Positions 15,166 through 21,186 of a DNA stretch of 21,186 nt are shown here, one piece after another. Origin of the DNA: Aphodousia faecalis (lineage in GTDB: Bacteria; Pseudomonadota; Gammaproteobacteria; Burkholderiales; Burkholderiaceae_F). Location: the NCBI GenBank assembly GCA_018712705.1, contig DVGM01000006.1, positions 1 to 21,186 of the forward strand, in the 5' to 3' direction. The notes beneath the pieces are model-generated. The model saw only the letters and a list, made by a program, of their open reading frames with translations. It made no database searches and was not told the origin of the DNA. A program made the translations under genes and the position numbers. The number at the start of each line of letters is the position of its first letter. Positions within the stretch are counted from its first letter, which is position 1.

Positions 15166-15597
15166 CATCAGACGTTCCCGATCGCGATCCCATTGTTTTT
15201 TGCTTTCATCAGCTCGCTTTTCATACTGACGTTTGCCCTTGGCCAGTGCAACAGTCAGCTTTACCCGTCCGCGCGTAAAGTGCATATCAAGGGGGATGAG
15301 AGCATAGCCGGCCCGCTCCACCTTACCGATCAGCTTATTGATTTCACGGGAGTGCATCAATAGTTTTCTCAGCCGTGTGGGATCAGGTTTAGTGTGCGTA
15401 CTGGCTGTCTTTAGCGGAGTAATGTGAGCGTTTAAGAGAAACAATTCACCGCCGCGAATAATGACATGGGCCTCTTTAATTTGCGCACGCCCTTCACGGA
15501 TGGATTTAACCTCCCATCCTTCAAGCACAAGACCGGCTTCGTGCTTTTCTTCTATGTAGTAATCAAAAAGAGCCTTACGATTGACAATATTGGCCAC
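15148..15597 (-). CDS. smpB: SsrA-binding protein SmpB
   Basis: SmpB binds tmRNA and delivers it to stalled ribosomes for trans-translation. The protein has the beta-barrel core with N-R-K-A-L-F-D-Y-Y-I-E-E near the start, G-L-V-L-E-G-W-E-V-K-S-I-R-E-G, A-H-I-T-P-L, and the C-terminal basic tail K-G-K-R-Q-Y-E-K-R...W-D-R-D-R that enters the mRNA channel. The chosen GTG at 15597 gives 149 aa beginning M-A-N-I-V-N-R-K, in line with the family, and has AGGAAG about 10 nt upstream. A GTG at 15633 (161 aa) is possible but adds 12 unusual residues. It converges on the unknown cluster and diverges from the fumarase-like genes. Its last codons form part of a terminator for the opposite strand. Confidence 0.95.
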   Translation of the reverse strand: MANIVNRKALFDYYIEEKHEAGLVLEGWEVKSIREGRAQIKEAHVIIRGGELFLLNAHITPLKTASTHTKPDPTRLRKLLMHSREINKLIGKVERAGYALIPLDMHFTRGRVKLTVALAKGKRQYEKRADESKKQWDRDRERLMKKASR

Positions 15598-15663
15598 GGT
15601 ATTCGTACTTCCTGAATGTTCAAACAGGGTCACATTCTACCAAGGCCTTACATTTTGAGGAAA

Positions 15664-15682
15664 ATCATATAGCCATTTGGCT
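15664..15682 (-). promoter_or_regulatory. Candidate smpB -10 box and nearby palindrome
   Basis: On the minus strand, TATGAT (15664-15669) could be the smpB -10 element, giving a leader of roughly 60 nt to the GTG at 15597. Just upstream of it, AGCCATTTGGCT (15671-15682) is an imperfect palindrome that could be an operator. The -35 match is poor, so confidence is low. Confidence 0.3.
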
Positions 15683-15721
15683 TTACACAAAACACTGTTG
15701 ACGCGATTAAGTTAGCTTTCG

Positions 15722-15736
15722 TGTCAGGACACGGGC
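15722..15736 (+). other. Remnant codons for the missing cluster-ligand motif of the fumarase alpha gene
   Basis: In frame with, and immediately before, the GTG start at 15737, the DNA reads TGT CAG GAC ACG GGC, encoding Cys-Gln-Asp-Thr-Gly. This is the conserved motif at residues 71-75 of E. coli TtdA, whose Cys71 is one of three Fe-S ligands. A TAG stop lies three codons further up (15713-15715), with no start codon in between, so the motif is not translated in the frame as it stands. Confidence 0.8.
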
Positions 15737-16423
15737 GTGATCCAGTACTTTATTGAAGTCGGTGATCGTTTCCCGATTTTAGGAAAAATGCAGCAAGCTC
15801 TGGCGGAGGCTACGCGCCGGGCAACGGTACAGGCTCCGCTTCGCCACAACGCGGTTCAAATTTTCGATGAAAAAAATTCAGGCAACAATACCGGTCACCG
15901 TATCCCTTGGATTGATTGGGATATCGTACCCGATAGCGATGAGTGCGTGATTTATGCCTACATGGCCGGTGGCGGATGTTCTCTTCCCGGAACGGCCAAA
16001 GTGTTGATGCCTGTGGAAGGTTACGAAGGCATTGTGCAATATATCTTCGACACGATGGTCGAACGCGGTATCAACGCATGTCCGCCTGTGTTGGTGGGTG
16101 TCGGTATTGCCGGCAGCGTTGAAGTGGCTGCACGCTTATCTAAGAAAGCGTTGATGCGTCCGGTTGGCTCTCATAATCCCAATCCTCGCGGAGCTGAAAT
16201 GGAACGTTTGCTCGAAGAAGGGCTCAATAAGTTAAACGTCGGTCCTGGCGGTCTGACGGGCGTCAAGAGCGTGATGGGTGTCAATATTGAAGATGCCGCC
16301 CGCCATCCTTCTTGTTTGGCTGTGGGCATTTCCATGGGCTGTTGGGCACACCGTCGTGCTGCCATTAAGCTTTATGCGGATATGAGCTACGAACTCTTGT
16401 CTTACAAGGGAGTTAGATTATGA
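15737..16423 (+). CDS. Class I fumarase / L-tartrate dehydratase alpha subunit, N-terminally truncated
   Basis: The 228-aa protein aligns collinearly with E. coli TtdA (303 aa) from TtdA residue 76 to its end: Cys115 (N-A-C-P-P) and Cys202 (G-C-W-A-H-R-R) fall at TtdA positions 190 and 277, two of the three [4Fe-4S] ligands. Other hallmarks are A-P-L-R-H-N-A-V (33-40), M-A-G-G-G-C (76-81) and R-P-V-G-S-H-N-P-N-P (141-150). The enzyme would hydrate fumarate to malate, or dehydrate tartrate, together with the beta subunit. The first 75 residues, including the third cluster cysteine, are missing. Their last five codons survive upstream (15722-15736), but the frame is closed by TAG. Start GTG with AGGA 7 nt before it. 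It overlaps the beta gene by 4 nt. Either a genuine truncation that impairs the enzyme or an assembly error is possible. Fumarate as substrate is inferred. Confidence 0.87.
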   Translation: MIQYFIEVGDRFPILGKMQQALAEATRRATVQAPLRHNAVQIFDEKNSGNNTGHRIPWIDWDIVPDSDECVIYAYMAGGGCSLPGTAKVLMPVEGYEGIVQYIFDTMVERGINACPPVLVGVGIAGSVEVAARLSKKALMRPVGSHNPNPRGAEMERLLEEGLNKLNVGPGGLTGVKSVMGVNIEDAARHPSCLAVGISMGCWAHRRAAIKLYADMSYELLSYKGVRL

Positions 16424-17037
16424 GCAAAAAAGTTCTGACAACACCGATCCAAGACAAGGATTTGGAAGATATCAAAATCGGTGATGTGATTTATTTGACG
16501 GGCTACCTTGTAACGGCACGTGATGCCGCTCACACGCGCCTAGTGAAGTTAGGCCGCAAGTTGCCGGTAGACTTGAAGGGTAAGGCGATTTTCCATGCCG
16601 GTCCGATCATGGTGCATCGCAAAGATGATCCGACGAAGTTTGATGTCGTCTCCATTGGTCCGACAACCTCAATGCGTATGGAAAAATTCCAAAAGCAGTT
16701 CCTTGAGCAAACCGGTACAAAACTCATTGTCGGCAAAGGTGGTATGGGACCAAATACGACAGCCGGCTGCAAAGAAACCAAGGCGTTGCATTGTGTTTTC
16801 CCCGGTGGTTGCGCCGTGGTGGCAGCGGAGTGTGTTGAAGAAGTGGAAGACTGCCAATGGCCTGAATTGGGCATGCCTGAAGCCATGTGGGTGATGCGAG
16901 TGAAAGAATTCGGACCGCTTGTGGTTTCCATTGATGCGCACGGTAATAACCTTTTTGAACAAAATAAGAAACACTTTAATGAACTGAAGAATCCGATTGT
17001 TGAAGAAATCAACAAGCACGTCAGCTTCATTCAATAA
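16420..17037 (+). CDS. ttdB: Class I fumarase / L-tartrate dehydratase beta subunit
   Basis: This 205-aa protein matches E. coli TtdB (201 aa) over its full length: L-T-T-P-I near 6-10, I-G-D-V-I-Y-L-T-G near 20-28, A-I-F-H-A-G-P-I near 56-63, G-P-T-T-S-M-R-M near 80-87, V-G-K-G-G-M-G-P near 104-111 and a late K-E-F-G-P-L-V-V-S-I-D-x-H-G-N-N. It forms the swivelling C-terminal half of the class I hydratase active site. Unlike the alpha subunit it is complete. The ATGA overlap with the alpha gene shows translational coupling. A terminator follows within 20 nt, so rnfH is probably transcribed separately or by read-through. Confidence 0.93.
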   Translation: MSKKVLTTPIQDKDLEDIKIGDVIYLTGYLVTARDAAHTRLVKLGRKLPVDLKGKAIFHAGPIMVHRKDDPTKFDVVSIGPTTSMRMEKFQKQFLEQTGTKLIVGKGGMGPNTTAGCKETKALHCVFPGGCAVVAAECVEEVEDCQWPELGMPEAMWVMRVKEFGPLVVSIDAHGNNLFEQNKKHFNELKNPIVEEINKHVSFIQ

Positions 17038-17055
17038 CCGTTTTGGTTAAAATGC

Positions 17056-17089
17056 ACCTCGGCTTGGTTTGTTGCCGGCCGAGGTTTTT
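17056..17089 (+). terminator. Terminator after the fumarase beta gene
   Basis: An 8-bp GC-rich stem (ACCTCGGC with GCCGAGGT), a 14-nt loop and TTTTT lie just after the stop at 17037 and 20 nt before the rnfH start. Confidence 0.75.
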
Positions 17090-17108
17090 CTGTTTTTGGA
17101 GATTGAGA

Positions 17109-17417
17109 ATGCAAGTAACTGTCGTTCGGCTTGATCGTGATGAGGTTTTTGTAAAAACGCTTGAGCTCTCCGAAGGCACTACTTTGCAGCAAGCCGTTCA
17201 AGAGGCCGGTTGGACGGTAGGCAACAACCAGAAATTAGCTCTTTGGAATGTACTGAAGGATCCGCAAACAAAAATTTCAGAAGGCGATAGGATCGAGATT
17301 TTGCCTGCTCTGACCGTAGATCCCATGACAGCCAGACGGTTGCGTGAAGAAAAGAATCAAAAACCCGAAAATGTATTAATTCGTGGCCGCAATGGTGGGA
17401 AACATCGTCTGCTTTGA
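17109..17417 (+). CDS. rnfH: RnfH family protein (UPF0125)
   Basis: A small 102-aa protein with a ubiquitin-like beta-grasp fold. It starts M-Q-V-T-V-V-R, has the mid-protein G-N-N-Q-K-L-A-L-W-N stretch and the typical end of the fold G-D-R-I-E-I-L-P-A-L-T-V-D-P-M-T-A-R-R. RnfH proteins lie beside ratA and smpB in many proteobacteria; their function is unproven. The ATG at 17109 has GGAG about 8 nt upstream. The open frame extends back to 17043 through the preceding terminator, which rules out the longer start. It precedes guaB by 124 nt with a promoter in between. Confidence 0.88.
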   Translation: MQVTVVRLDRDEVFVKTLELSEGTTLQQAVQEAGWTVGNNQKLALWNVLKDPQTKISEGDRIEILPALTVDPMTARRLREEKNQKPENVLIRGRNGGKHRLL

Positions 17418-17438
17418 TTGAAAATATCGCTATTTTAG

Positions 17439-17468
17439 TTGCGAAAATCTCTAGAAATAAGTTAAAAT
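17439..17468 (+). promoter_or_regulatory. guaB: Probable guaB promoter
   Basis: TTGCGA (17439-17444) and TAAAAT (17463-17468) are separated by 18 nt, a good sigma-70 match. Transcription would start near 17475, giving a leader of about 67 nt. Confidence 0.6.
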
Positions 17469-17486
17469 ACATCGTTAATCTTTTTA

Positions 17487-17503
17487 CGCCATTCTCCATG
17501 GCG
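17487..17503 (+). promoter_or_regulatory. Small hairpin in the guaB leader
   Basis: CGCCAT and ATGGCG form a perfect 6-bp stem with a 5-nt loop in the predicted 5' leader, about 38 nt before the guaB start. It could affect translation or be an operator. No known riboswitch class or PurR/DnaA box was recognised. Confidence 0.35.
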
Positions 17504-17541
17504 ATGCCGAATTTTTTCTACATTTTTCGACTGAGGTTAAC

Positions 17542-19008
17542 ATGCGCATTAGACAAAAGGCACTGACTTTTGATGATGTGTTGCTCGTTCCGGCACACTC
17601 TGAAGTTCTCCCCCGTGACACCGTTCTGACCACCAAGATCACCCGTGAATTAAGCTTGAATATTCCGATGGTTTCCGCTGCTATGGATACCGTGACGGAA
17701 TCAGGTTTGGCTATTGCTTTGGCCCAGGAAGGCGGTATCGGTTTTATTCACAAAAATATGAGCCCGAAGCAGCAGGCTGCTGAAGTGGCTCGTGTGAAGC
17801 GTCATGAAGCCGGTATGGTGGCCGATCCGATTACGGTTACCCCGGGTATGACCGTCGGTGAAGTGATTCGCTTGAGCCGTGAACGTCATATTTCCGGTTT
17901 GCCGGTTGTCGATGACAAGCGTGTCTTGGGTATGGTGACTTCCCGTGACCTTCGCTTTGAAACGCGCATGGATATCCCGGTGTCTCAAATCATGACGCCT
18001 GCCGATCGTCTCGTGACGGTTCGCGAAGGCGCTAGCCTCGAAGATGCCAAGCGCTTGATGCATCAACATCGTGTCGAACGTGTTCTCGTGGTCGATAAGG
18101 ACTTTAACCTCACGGGCTTGATGACGGTAAAAGACATTATTAAGGCCGGTGAGCACCCGAATGCCGCCAAAGACTCCCACGGTCGTCTGCTCGCCGGTGC
18201 CGCTGTTGGTGTCGGCGCGGGCACGGAAGAACGCATTGAATTGATGCTTGAAGCCGGTGTTGACGTGATTGTGGTTGATACGGCTCACGGTCACTCTCAA
18301 GGCGTTTTGGATCGCGTGGCTTGGGTGAAAAAGAATTACCCGCAACTGCAAGTTATCGGCGGCAACATTGCTACCGCTGAAGCTGCCCGCGCTTTGGTTG
18401 ATGCCGGTGCTGACGGCGTTAAGGTCGGTATCGGACCGGGCTCTATTTGTACGACACGTATTGTGGCCGGTGTCGGTGTCCCGCAAATCACGGCTGTCTC
18501 TGACGTTGCTCAAGCTTTGGAAGGCACAGGCGTTCCGTTGATCGCCGACGGCGGTATCCGCTTCTCCGGTGACATCGCCAAGGCTTTGGCCGCCGGTGCT
18601 TACGCTGTGATGATGGGCGGTATGTTTGCCGGTACGGATGAAGCTCCGGGTGAAGTGGTTCTTTACCAAGGCCGCTCCTTCAAGAGCTACCGCGGTATGG
18701 GTAGCTTGGGCGCTATGACGAAGGGCTCCGCTGACCGCTACTTCCAAGACAACAATTCCGGCAACATCAGCAAGTTTGTTCCGGAAGGCATCGAAGGTAT
18801 GGTGCCCTACAAGGGACCGCTCTCTCAGATCGTCTACCAGATGATCGGCGGTTTGCGCTCTTCGATGGGCTATTGTGGTTGCCGCACTGTTGAAGAAATG
18901 CGTCAACGTGCTGAATTCGTTGAAATTACAGCCGCTGGCTGGCGTGAATCTCACGTCCACGACGTAAGAATTACGAAGGAAGCTCCGAACTATCGTCAGG
19001 AACAATAA
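17542..19008 (+). CDS. guaB: Inosine-5'-monophosphate dehydrogenase
   Basis: GuaB (488 aa, normal length) oxidises IMP to XMP with NAD+, the rate-limiting step to GMP. The catalytic (beta/alpha)8 barrel is interrupted by two CBS domains (about 93-205), which bind regulatory nucleotides. The active-site loop G-P-G-S-I-C-T-T-R-I has the catalytic Cys303. The IMP-binding D-G-G-I-R and the flap-region motifs K-G-S-A-D-R-Y-F-Q and the G-L-R-S-S-M-G-Y-C-G stretch near the end are intact. A GAGG ribosome site precedes the ATG. It is followed after 107 nt by guaA, the next enzyme of the pathway, with a large hairpin between them. Confidence 0.98.
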   Translation: MRIRQKALTFDDVLLVPAHSEVLPRDTVLTTKITRELSLNIPMVSAAMDTVTESGLAIALAQEGGIGFIHKNMSPKQQAAEVARVKRHEAGMVADPITVTPGMTVGEVIRLSRERHISGLPVVDDKRVLGMVTSRDLRFETRMDIPVSQIMTPADRLVTVREGASLEDAKRLMHQHRVERVLVVDKDFNLTGLMTVKDIIKAGEHPNAAKDSHGRLLAGAAVGVGAGTEERIELMLEAGVDVIVVDTAHGHSQGVLDRVAWVKKNYPQLQVIGGNIATAEAARALVDAGADGVKVGIGPGSICTTRIVAGVGVPQITAVSDVAQALEGTGVPLIADGGIRFSGDIAKALAAGAYAVMMGGMFAGTDEAPGEVVLYQGRSFKSYRGMGSLGAMTKGSADRYFQDNNSGNISKFVPEGIEGMVPYKGPLSQIVYQMIGGLRSSMGYCGCRTVEEMRQRAEFVEITAAGWRESHVHDVRITKEAPNYRQEQ

Positions 19009-19037
19009 GTTTCGGTAGCCATTTTTGATGAATAAAC

Positions 19038-19097
19038 AGGCGCGAGTTGAGTTTAATCTGTAAACTTACTCGCGCCTTAATGATTTTTGTTTTTTTA
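19038..19097 (+). terminator. Long hairpin between guaB and guaA (terminator or attenuator)
   Basis: A 10-bp GC-rich outer stem (AGGCGCGAGT with ACTCGCGCCT) and a 6-bp inner stem (AGTTTA with TAAACT) form a long hairpin around a 5-nt loop. A T-rich stretch follows about 7 nt later (TTTTTGTTTTTTT). It splits guaB from guaA and probably trims read-through. The displaced T tract leaves room for regulated or partial termination. Confidence 0.7.
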
Positions 19098-19115
19098 TAT
19101 TTACGACAAACGACC

Positions 19116-20681
19116 ATGACTCACGATCGTATTCTTATTTTGGACTTCGGTTCTCAAGTGACGCAGTTGATTGCTCGTCGCGTGCGTGAAGCTCACGTTT
19201 ACTGCGAAGTGCATCCCAATGACGTCTCCGAAAGCTTCATTCGCGAATACAATCCGAAAGGCATCATCCTTTCCGGTTCTCATATGAGCGCTTATGAAGA
19301 AAGCACGGATCGAATTAGCCAAGCGGTTTTTAACGCGGGTGTACCTATTTTGGGTATCTGCTACGGCATGCAAACCATGGCTCAGCAATTGGGCGGTAAG
19401 GTGGAAAATGTCGGAAAGCGTGAATTTGGCTACGCCGAAGTGAAAAACCACAACAATTCCGAATTGCTCAAAGGCATCGAAGATACAAAGAATGAAGCCG
19501 GCGAATCCATCATGAAGGTGTGGATGAGCCACGGCGATAAAGTCACGCAGTTGCCCGAGGGCTTTAAAGTGATGTGCTCAACGCCTTCTTGCCCCATCGC
19601 CGGTATGTGTGATGAAACCCGTCACTATTATGCGGTTCAATTCCATCCTGAAGTAACTCATACGCTTCAAGGCCGTCAAATCCTCAACCGTTTTGTTCTC
19701 GATATCTGTAAGGCAGAGCCTTCCTGGATCATGGGTGACTATGTGAAGGAAGCTGTTGAGCAAATTCGTGCGCAAGTCGGAGATGAAGAAGTTATCTTGG
19801 GTCTTTCCGGTGGCGTTGACTCTTCCGTGACCGCTGCGTTGATTCACAAGGCCATCGGCAAGCAATTGACCTGTGTGTTCGTTGATAACGGTTTGTTGCG
19901 TAAAAATGAACGCGAACAAGTTCGTGAAACATTTGAAAAGAACATGGGCTTAAAACTCATTGTGGTTGACGCCGTTGACCGTTTTATGGGTGAATTGGCC
20001 GGTGTTACTGATCCTGAACAAAAGCGCAAGATTATCGGCCGACTTTTTGTTGAAGTTTTCCAAGAAGAAGCTGCCAAGCTGCCCAATGCCAAGTGGCTTG
20101 CACAAGGCACGATTTATCCTGATGTGATTGAATCGGCCGGTGCCAAGACAAAGAAAGCGAAAACAATTAAGAGCCACCACAATGTTGGTGGCTTGCCGGA
20201 TACGTTACATCTGAAGTTGCTTGAACCGCTGCGCGGTCTATTTAAGGATGAAGTCCGCGAATTGGGTGTTGCTTTAGGTTTGCCGGCTGAAATGGTTTAT
20301 CGTCACCCCTTCCCGGGACCGGGTTTGGGTGTCCGCATTTTGGGTGAAGTCAAGAAGGAATATGCCGATCTGTTGCGTGAAGCCGATGCGATTTTCATTG
20401 AAGAACTTCGTAATGCCGGTCTTTATGACAAGGTCAGTCAAGCCTTTGTGGTATTCCTTCCTGTCAAGAGTGTAGGTGTAATGGGCGACGGTCGTACTTA
20501 CGAATGGGTTGTCAGCTTACGCTCTGTTGAAACGAGCGACTTCATGACGGCCCGTTGGTCTCATTTGCCCTATGAGTTATTGGGTAAGGTTTCCAATCGT
20601 ATCATCAATGAAGTACGCGGTATTAACCGTGTTTGTTACGATATCAGCGGTAAGCCGCCTGCCACGATTGAATGGGAATAA
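19116..20681 (+). CDS. guaA: GMP synthase (glutamine-hydrolysing)
   Basis: GuaA (521 aa; E. coli 525) aminates XMP to GMP using glutamine and ATP. The class I glutamine amidotransferase domain (about 1-195) has the nucleophile Cys82 in G-I-C-Y-G-M and the His177/Glu179 pair in F-H-P-E-V. The ATP pyrophosphatase domain follows with the P-loop S-G-G-V-D-S-S at 231-237, and the C-terminal dimerisation domain ends T-I-E-W-E. The ATG at 19116 begins M-T-H-D-R-I-L-I-L-D-F-G-S, the family start; the open frame further up runs through the guaB-guaA hairpin and was rejected. The ribosome site is weak, which fits low-level or regulated expression relative to guaB. Confidence 0.98.
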   Translation: MTHDRILILDFGSQVTQLIARRVREAHVYCEVHPNDVSESFIREYNPKGIILSGSHMSAYEESTDRISQAVFNAGVPILGICYGMQTMAQQLGGKVENVGKREFGYAEVKNHNNSELLKGIEDTKNEAGESIMKVWMSHGDKVTQLPEGFKVMCSTPSCPIAGMCDETRHYYAVQFHPEVTHTLQGRQILNRFVLDICKAEPSWIMGDYVKEAVEQIRAQVGDEEVILGLSGGVDSSVTAALIHKAIGKQLTCVFVDNGLLRKNEREQVRETFEKNMGLKLIVVDAVDRFMGELAGVTDPEQKRKIIGRLFVEVFQEEAAKLPNAKWLAQGTIYPDVIESAGAKTKKAKTIKSHHNVGGLPDTLHLKLLEPLRGLFKDEVRELGVALGLPAEMVYRHPFPGPGLGVRILGEVKKEYADLLREADAIFIEELRNAGLYDKVSQAFVVFLPVKSVGVMGDGRTYEWVVSLRSVETSDFMTARWSHLPYELLGKVSNRIINEVRGINRVCYDISGKPPATIEWE

Positions 20682-20713
20682 TTCAAGCACCTGAACTAGC
20701 TTGAAAAGAGCAG

Positions 20714-20755
20714 AAAAGGATTGAAGTCAATTACTTGATTTTCAATCCTTTTTTG
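20714..20755 (+). terminator. Intrinsic terminator after guaA
   Basis: A stem of about 11-12 bp (AAAAGGATTGAA with TTCAATCCTTTT), extended by a partial inner helix, and a T6 run follow the guaA stop by about 30 nt. Confidence 0.85.
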
Positions 20756-20802
20756 TATAAATACAACAGAAACAGCATCCAATATCGATGGGAAAGGTGA
20801 CT

Positions 20803-20824
20803 TGTCCTGAAAAAAGTTGACACC
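20803..20824 (+). mobile_element. Putative left end of an IS3-family element
   Basis: TGTCCTGAAAAAAGTTGACA and its flank lie about 30-45 nt before the transposase orfA start, where the terminal inverted repeat of an IS3-type element would sit. The matching right end is outside the window, so the boundary is inferred. The sequence is also bracketed by an inverted pair, AAAGGTG (20793-20799) and CACCTTT (20821-20827). Confidence 0.45.
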
Positions 20825-20848
20825 TTTTGATTAGAAAAGGAGTGCCAA

Positions 20849-21186
20849 ATGACATATTTCAGAGACTCGACGGAGTCAGCTTATCGAGAGTATTGTGCAA
20901 AAATCGTTGGTCTTCAAAAACGCTTTTCCCAACAAGACCGTGATCGAATTGTGAGAGAATTCCTCTCTGAAGGGCTCAATGCCAAAGAAGTTGCCAGTCA
21001 CTACGGTCTCAGTGGTGCGCAAGTTCTCTATCAATGGGTTGGGCACTACATCGAGGAGACTCAGATCATGCGTAAAACAAAAGACTTTACGGATGAAGAG
21101 TTCAAAGCGATGACTCCCCAGGAGCAGTTTCAAGAGCTCAAGCGTTTGAAAAAGGCTCTTGAGCTGGAAAAGATTCGCAGCGAGGC
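20849..21186 (+). CDS. IS3-family transposase OrfA (5' part, runs off the window)
   Basis: The reading frame is open from the ATG at 20849 to the window end (112 codons, no stop). The N-terminal region (about 25-70) reads as a helix-turn-helix of the IS3 OrfA type, with R-I-V-R-E-F-L, A-K-E-V-A-S-H-Y-G-L-S and Q-V-L-Y-Q-W-V. It is followed by a charged helix (Q-E-L-K-R-L-K-K-A-L-E-L-E-K) that fits the leucine-zipper segment which precedes the frameshift to OrfB. A good ribosome site (AAAGGAG) precedes the ATG. The integrase part (OrfB) would lie to the right. Confidence 0.85.
   Translation, partial: MTYFRDSTESAYREYCAKIVGLQKRFSQQDRDRIVREFLSEGLNAKEVASHYGLSGAQVLYQWVGHYIEETQIMRKTKDFTDEEFKAMTPQEQFQELKRLKKALELEKIRSE

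Noticed and set aside
15598..15712. A simple frameshift hiding the rest of the fumarase alpha N terminus
   Set aside because: The in-frame translation of this stretch has two stops and no resemblance to the family N terminus, and smpB leaves too little space for about 70 codons.
17701..19005. 434-codon open frame on the minus strand opposite guaB
   Set aside because: It mirrors the codon bias of guaB, is rich in His/Asn/Thr as antisense frames are, and matches no family. guaB on the other strand is certain.
1..21186. CRISPR array, phage or toxin-antitoxin module
   Set aside because: No regularly spaced repeats, phage genes or small toxin-antitoxin pairs were seen; the only mobile DNA is the partial IS at the right edge.

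Overview
The window looks like a chromosomal segment of a moderate-GC betaproteobacterium, most likely a gut Sutterellaceae (Sutterella/Parasutterella-like) member of the Burkholderiales. This is inferred from protein flavour and gene order: a divergent ppsR/ppsA pair, smpB facing an rnfH-guaB-guaA block, a Gly(GCC)/Leu(UAA) tRNA pair, and an autotransporter with a GG/N-x-V repeat passenger. Species is not determined.

Layout. 1-306: tRNA-Gly and tRNA-Leu, each followed by a hairpin-plus-T terminator. 307-2886 (-): a type V autotransporter with an 11-unit beta-helix-like passenger. 2887-3148: a divergent control region holding an orphan + strand terminator and a 17-bp direct repeat with a 21-bp period. 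3149-4378 (+): a DUF401-type membrane transporter. 4460-5329 (-) and 5423-7798 (+): PEP synthase regulatory protein and PEP synthase, diverging from a short shared promoter region. 7916-11527: two tandem, clearly paralogous Kef-type (CPA2) antiporters with C-terminal TrkA-N domains. 11546-12978: an NfeD-like protein and an SPFH/QmcA-like protein. 13053-15106: four consecutive small alpha-helical proteins of unknown function that are diverged paralogues of one another. 15148-15597 (-): smpB. 15737-17037 (+): a two-subunit class I fumarase/L-tartrate dehydratase whose alpha subunit lacks its first 75 residues. 17109-20681: rnfH, guaB and guaA. 20849-end: the 5' part of an IS3-type transposase orfA.

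How the genes fit together. PpsA makes PEP from pyruvate and PpsR controls it by reversible phosphorylation, which suits a gluconeogenic, organic-acid-using lifestyle. The fumarase-like pair would serve the same C4-acid metabolism if the shortened alpha subunit still works. GuaB and GuaA convert IMP to GMP. The second antiporter, NfeD, QmcA and the four unknown proteins lie closely packed on one strand. They may form one transcription unit centred on the membrane, with a hairpin after qmcA that could partly separate the unknown genes.

The best leads are the four-paralogue cluster of unknown function (13053-15106) and the 5'-truncated fumarase alpha gene. In the latter, the codons for the conserved Cys-Gln-Asp-Thr-Gly cluster-ligand motif survive just outside the open reading frame, at a spot where related bacteria usually carry ratA.
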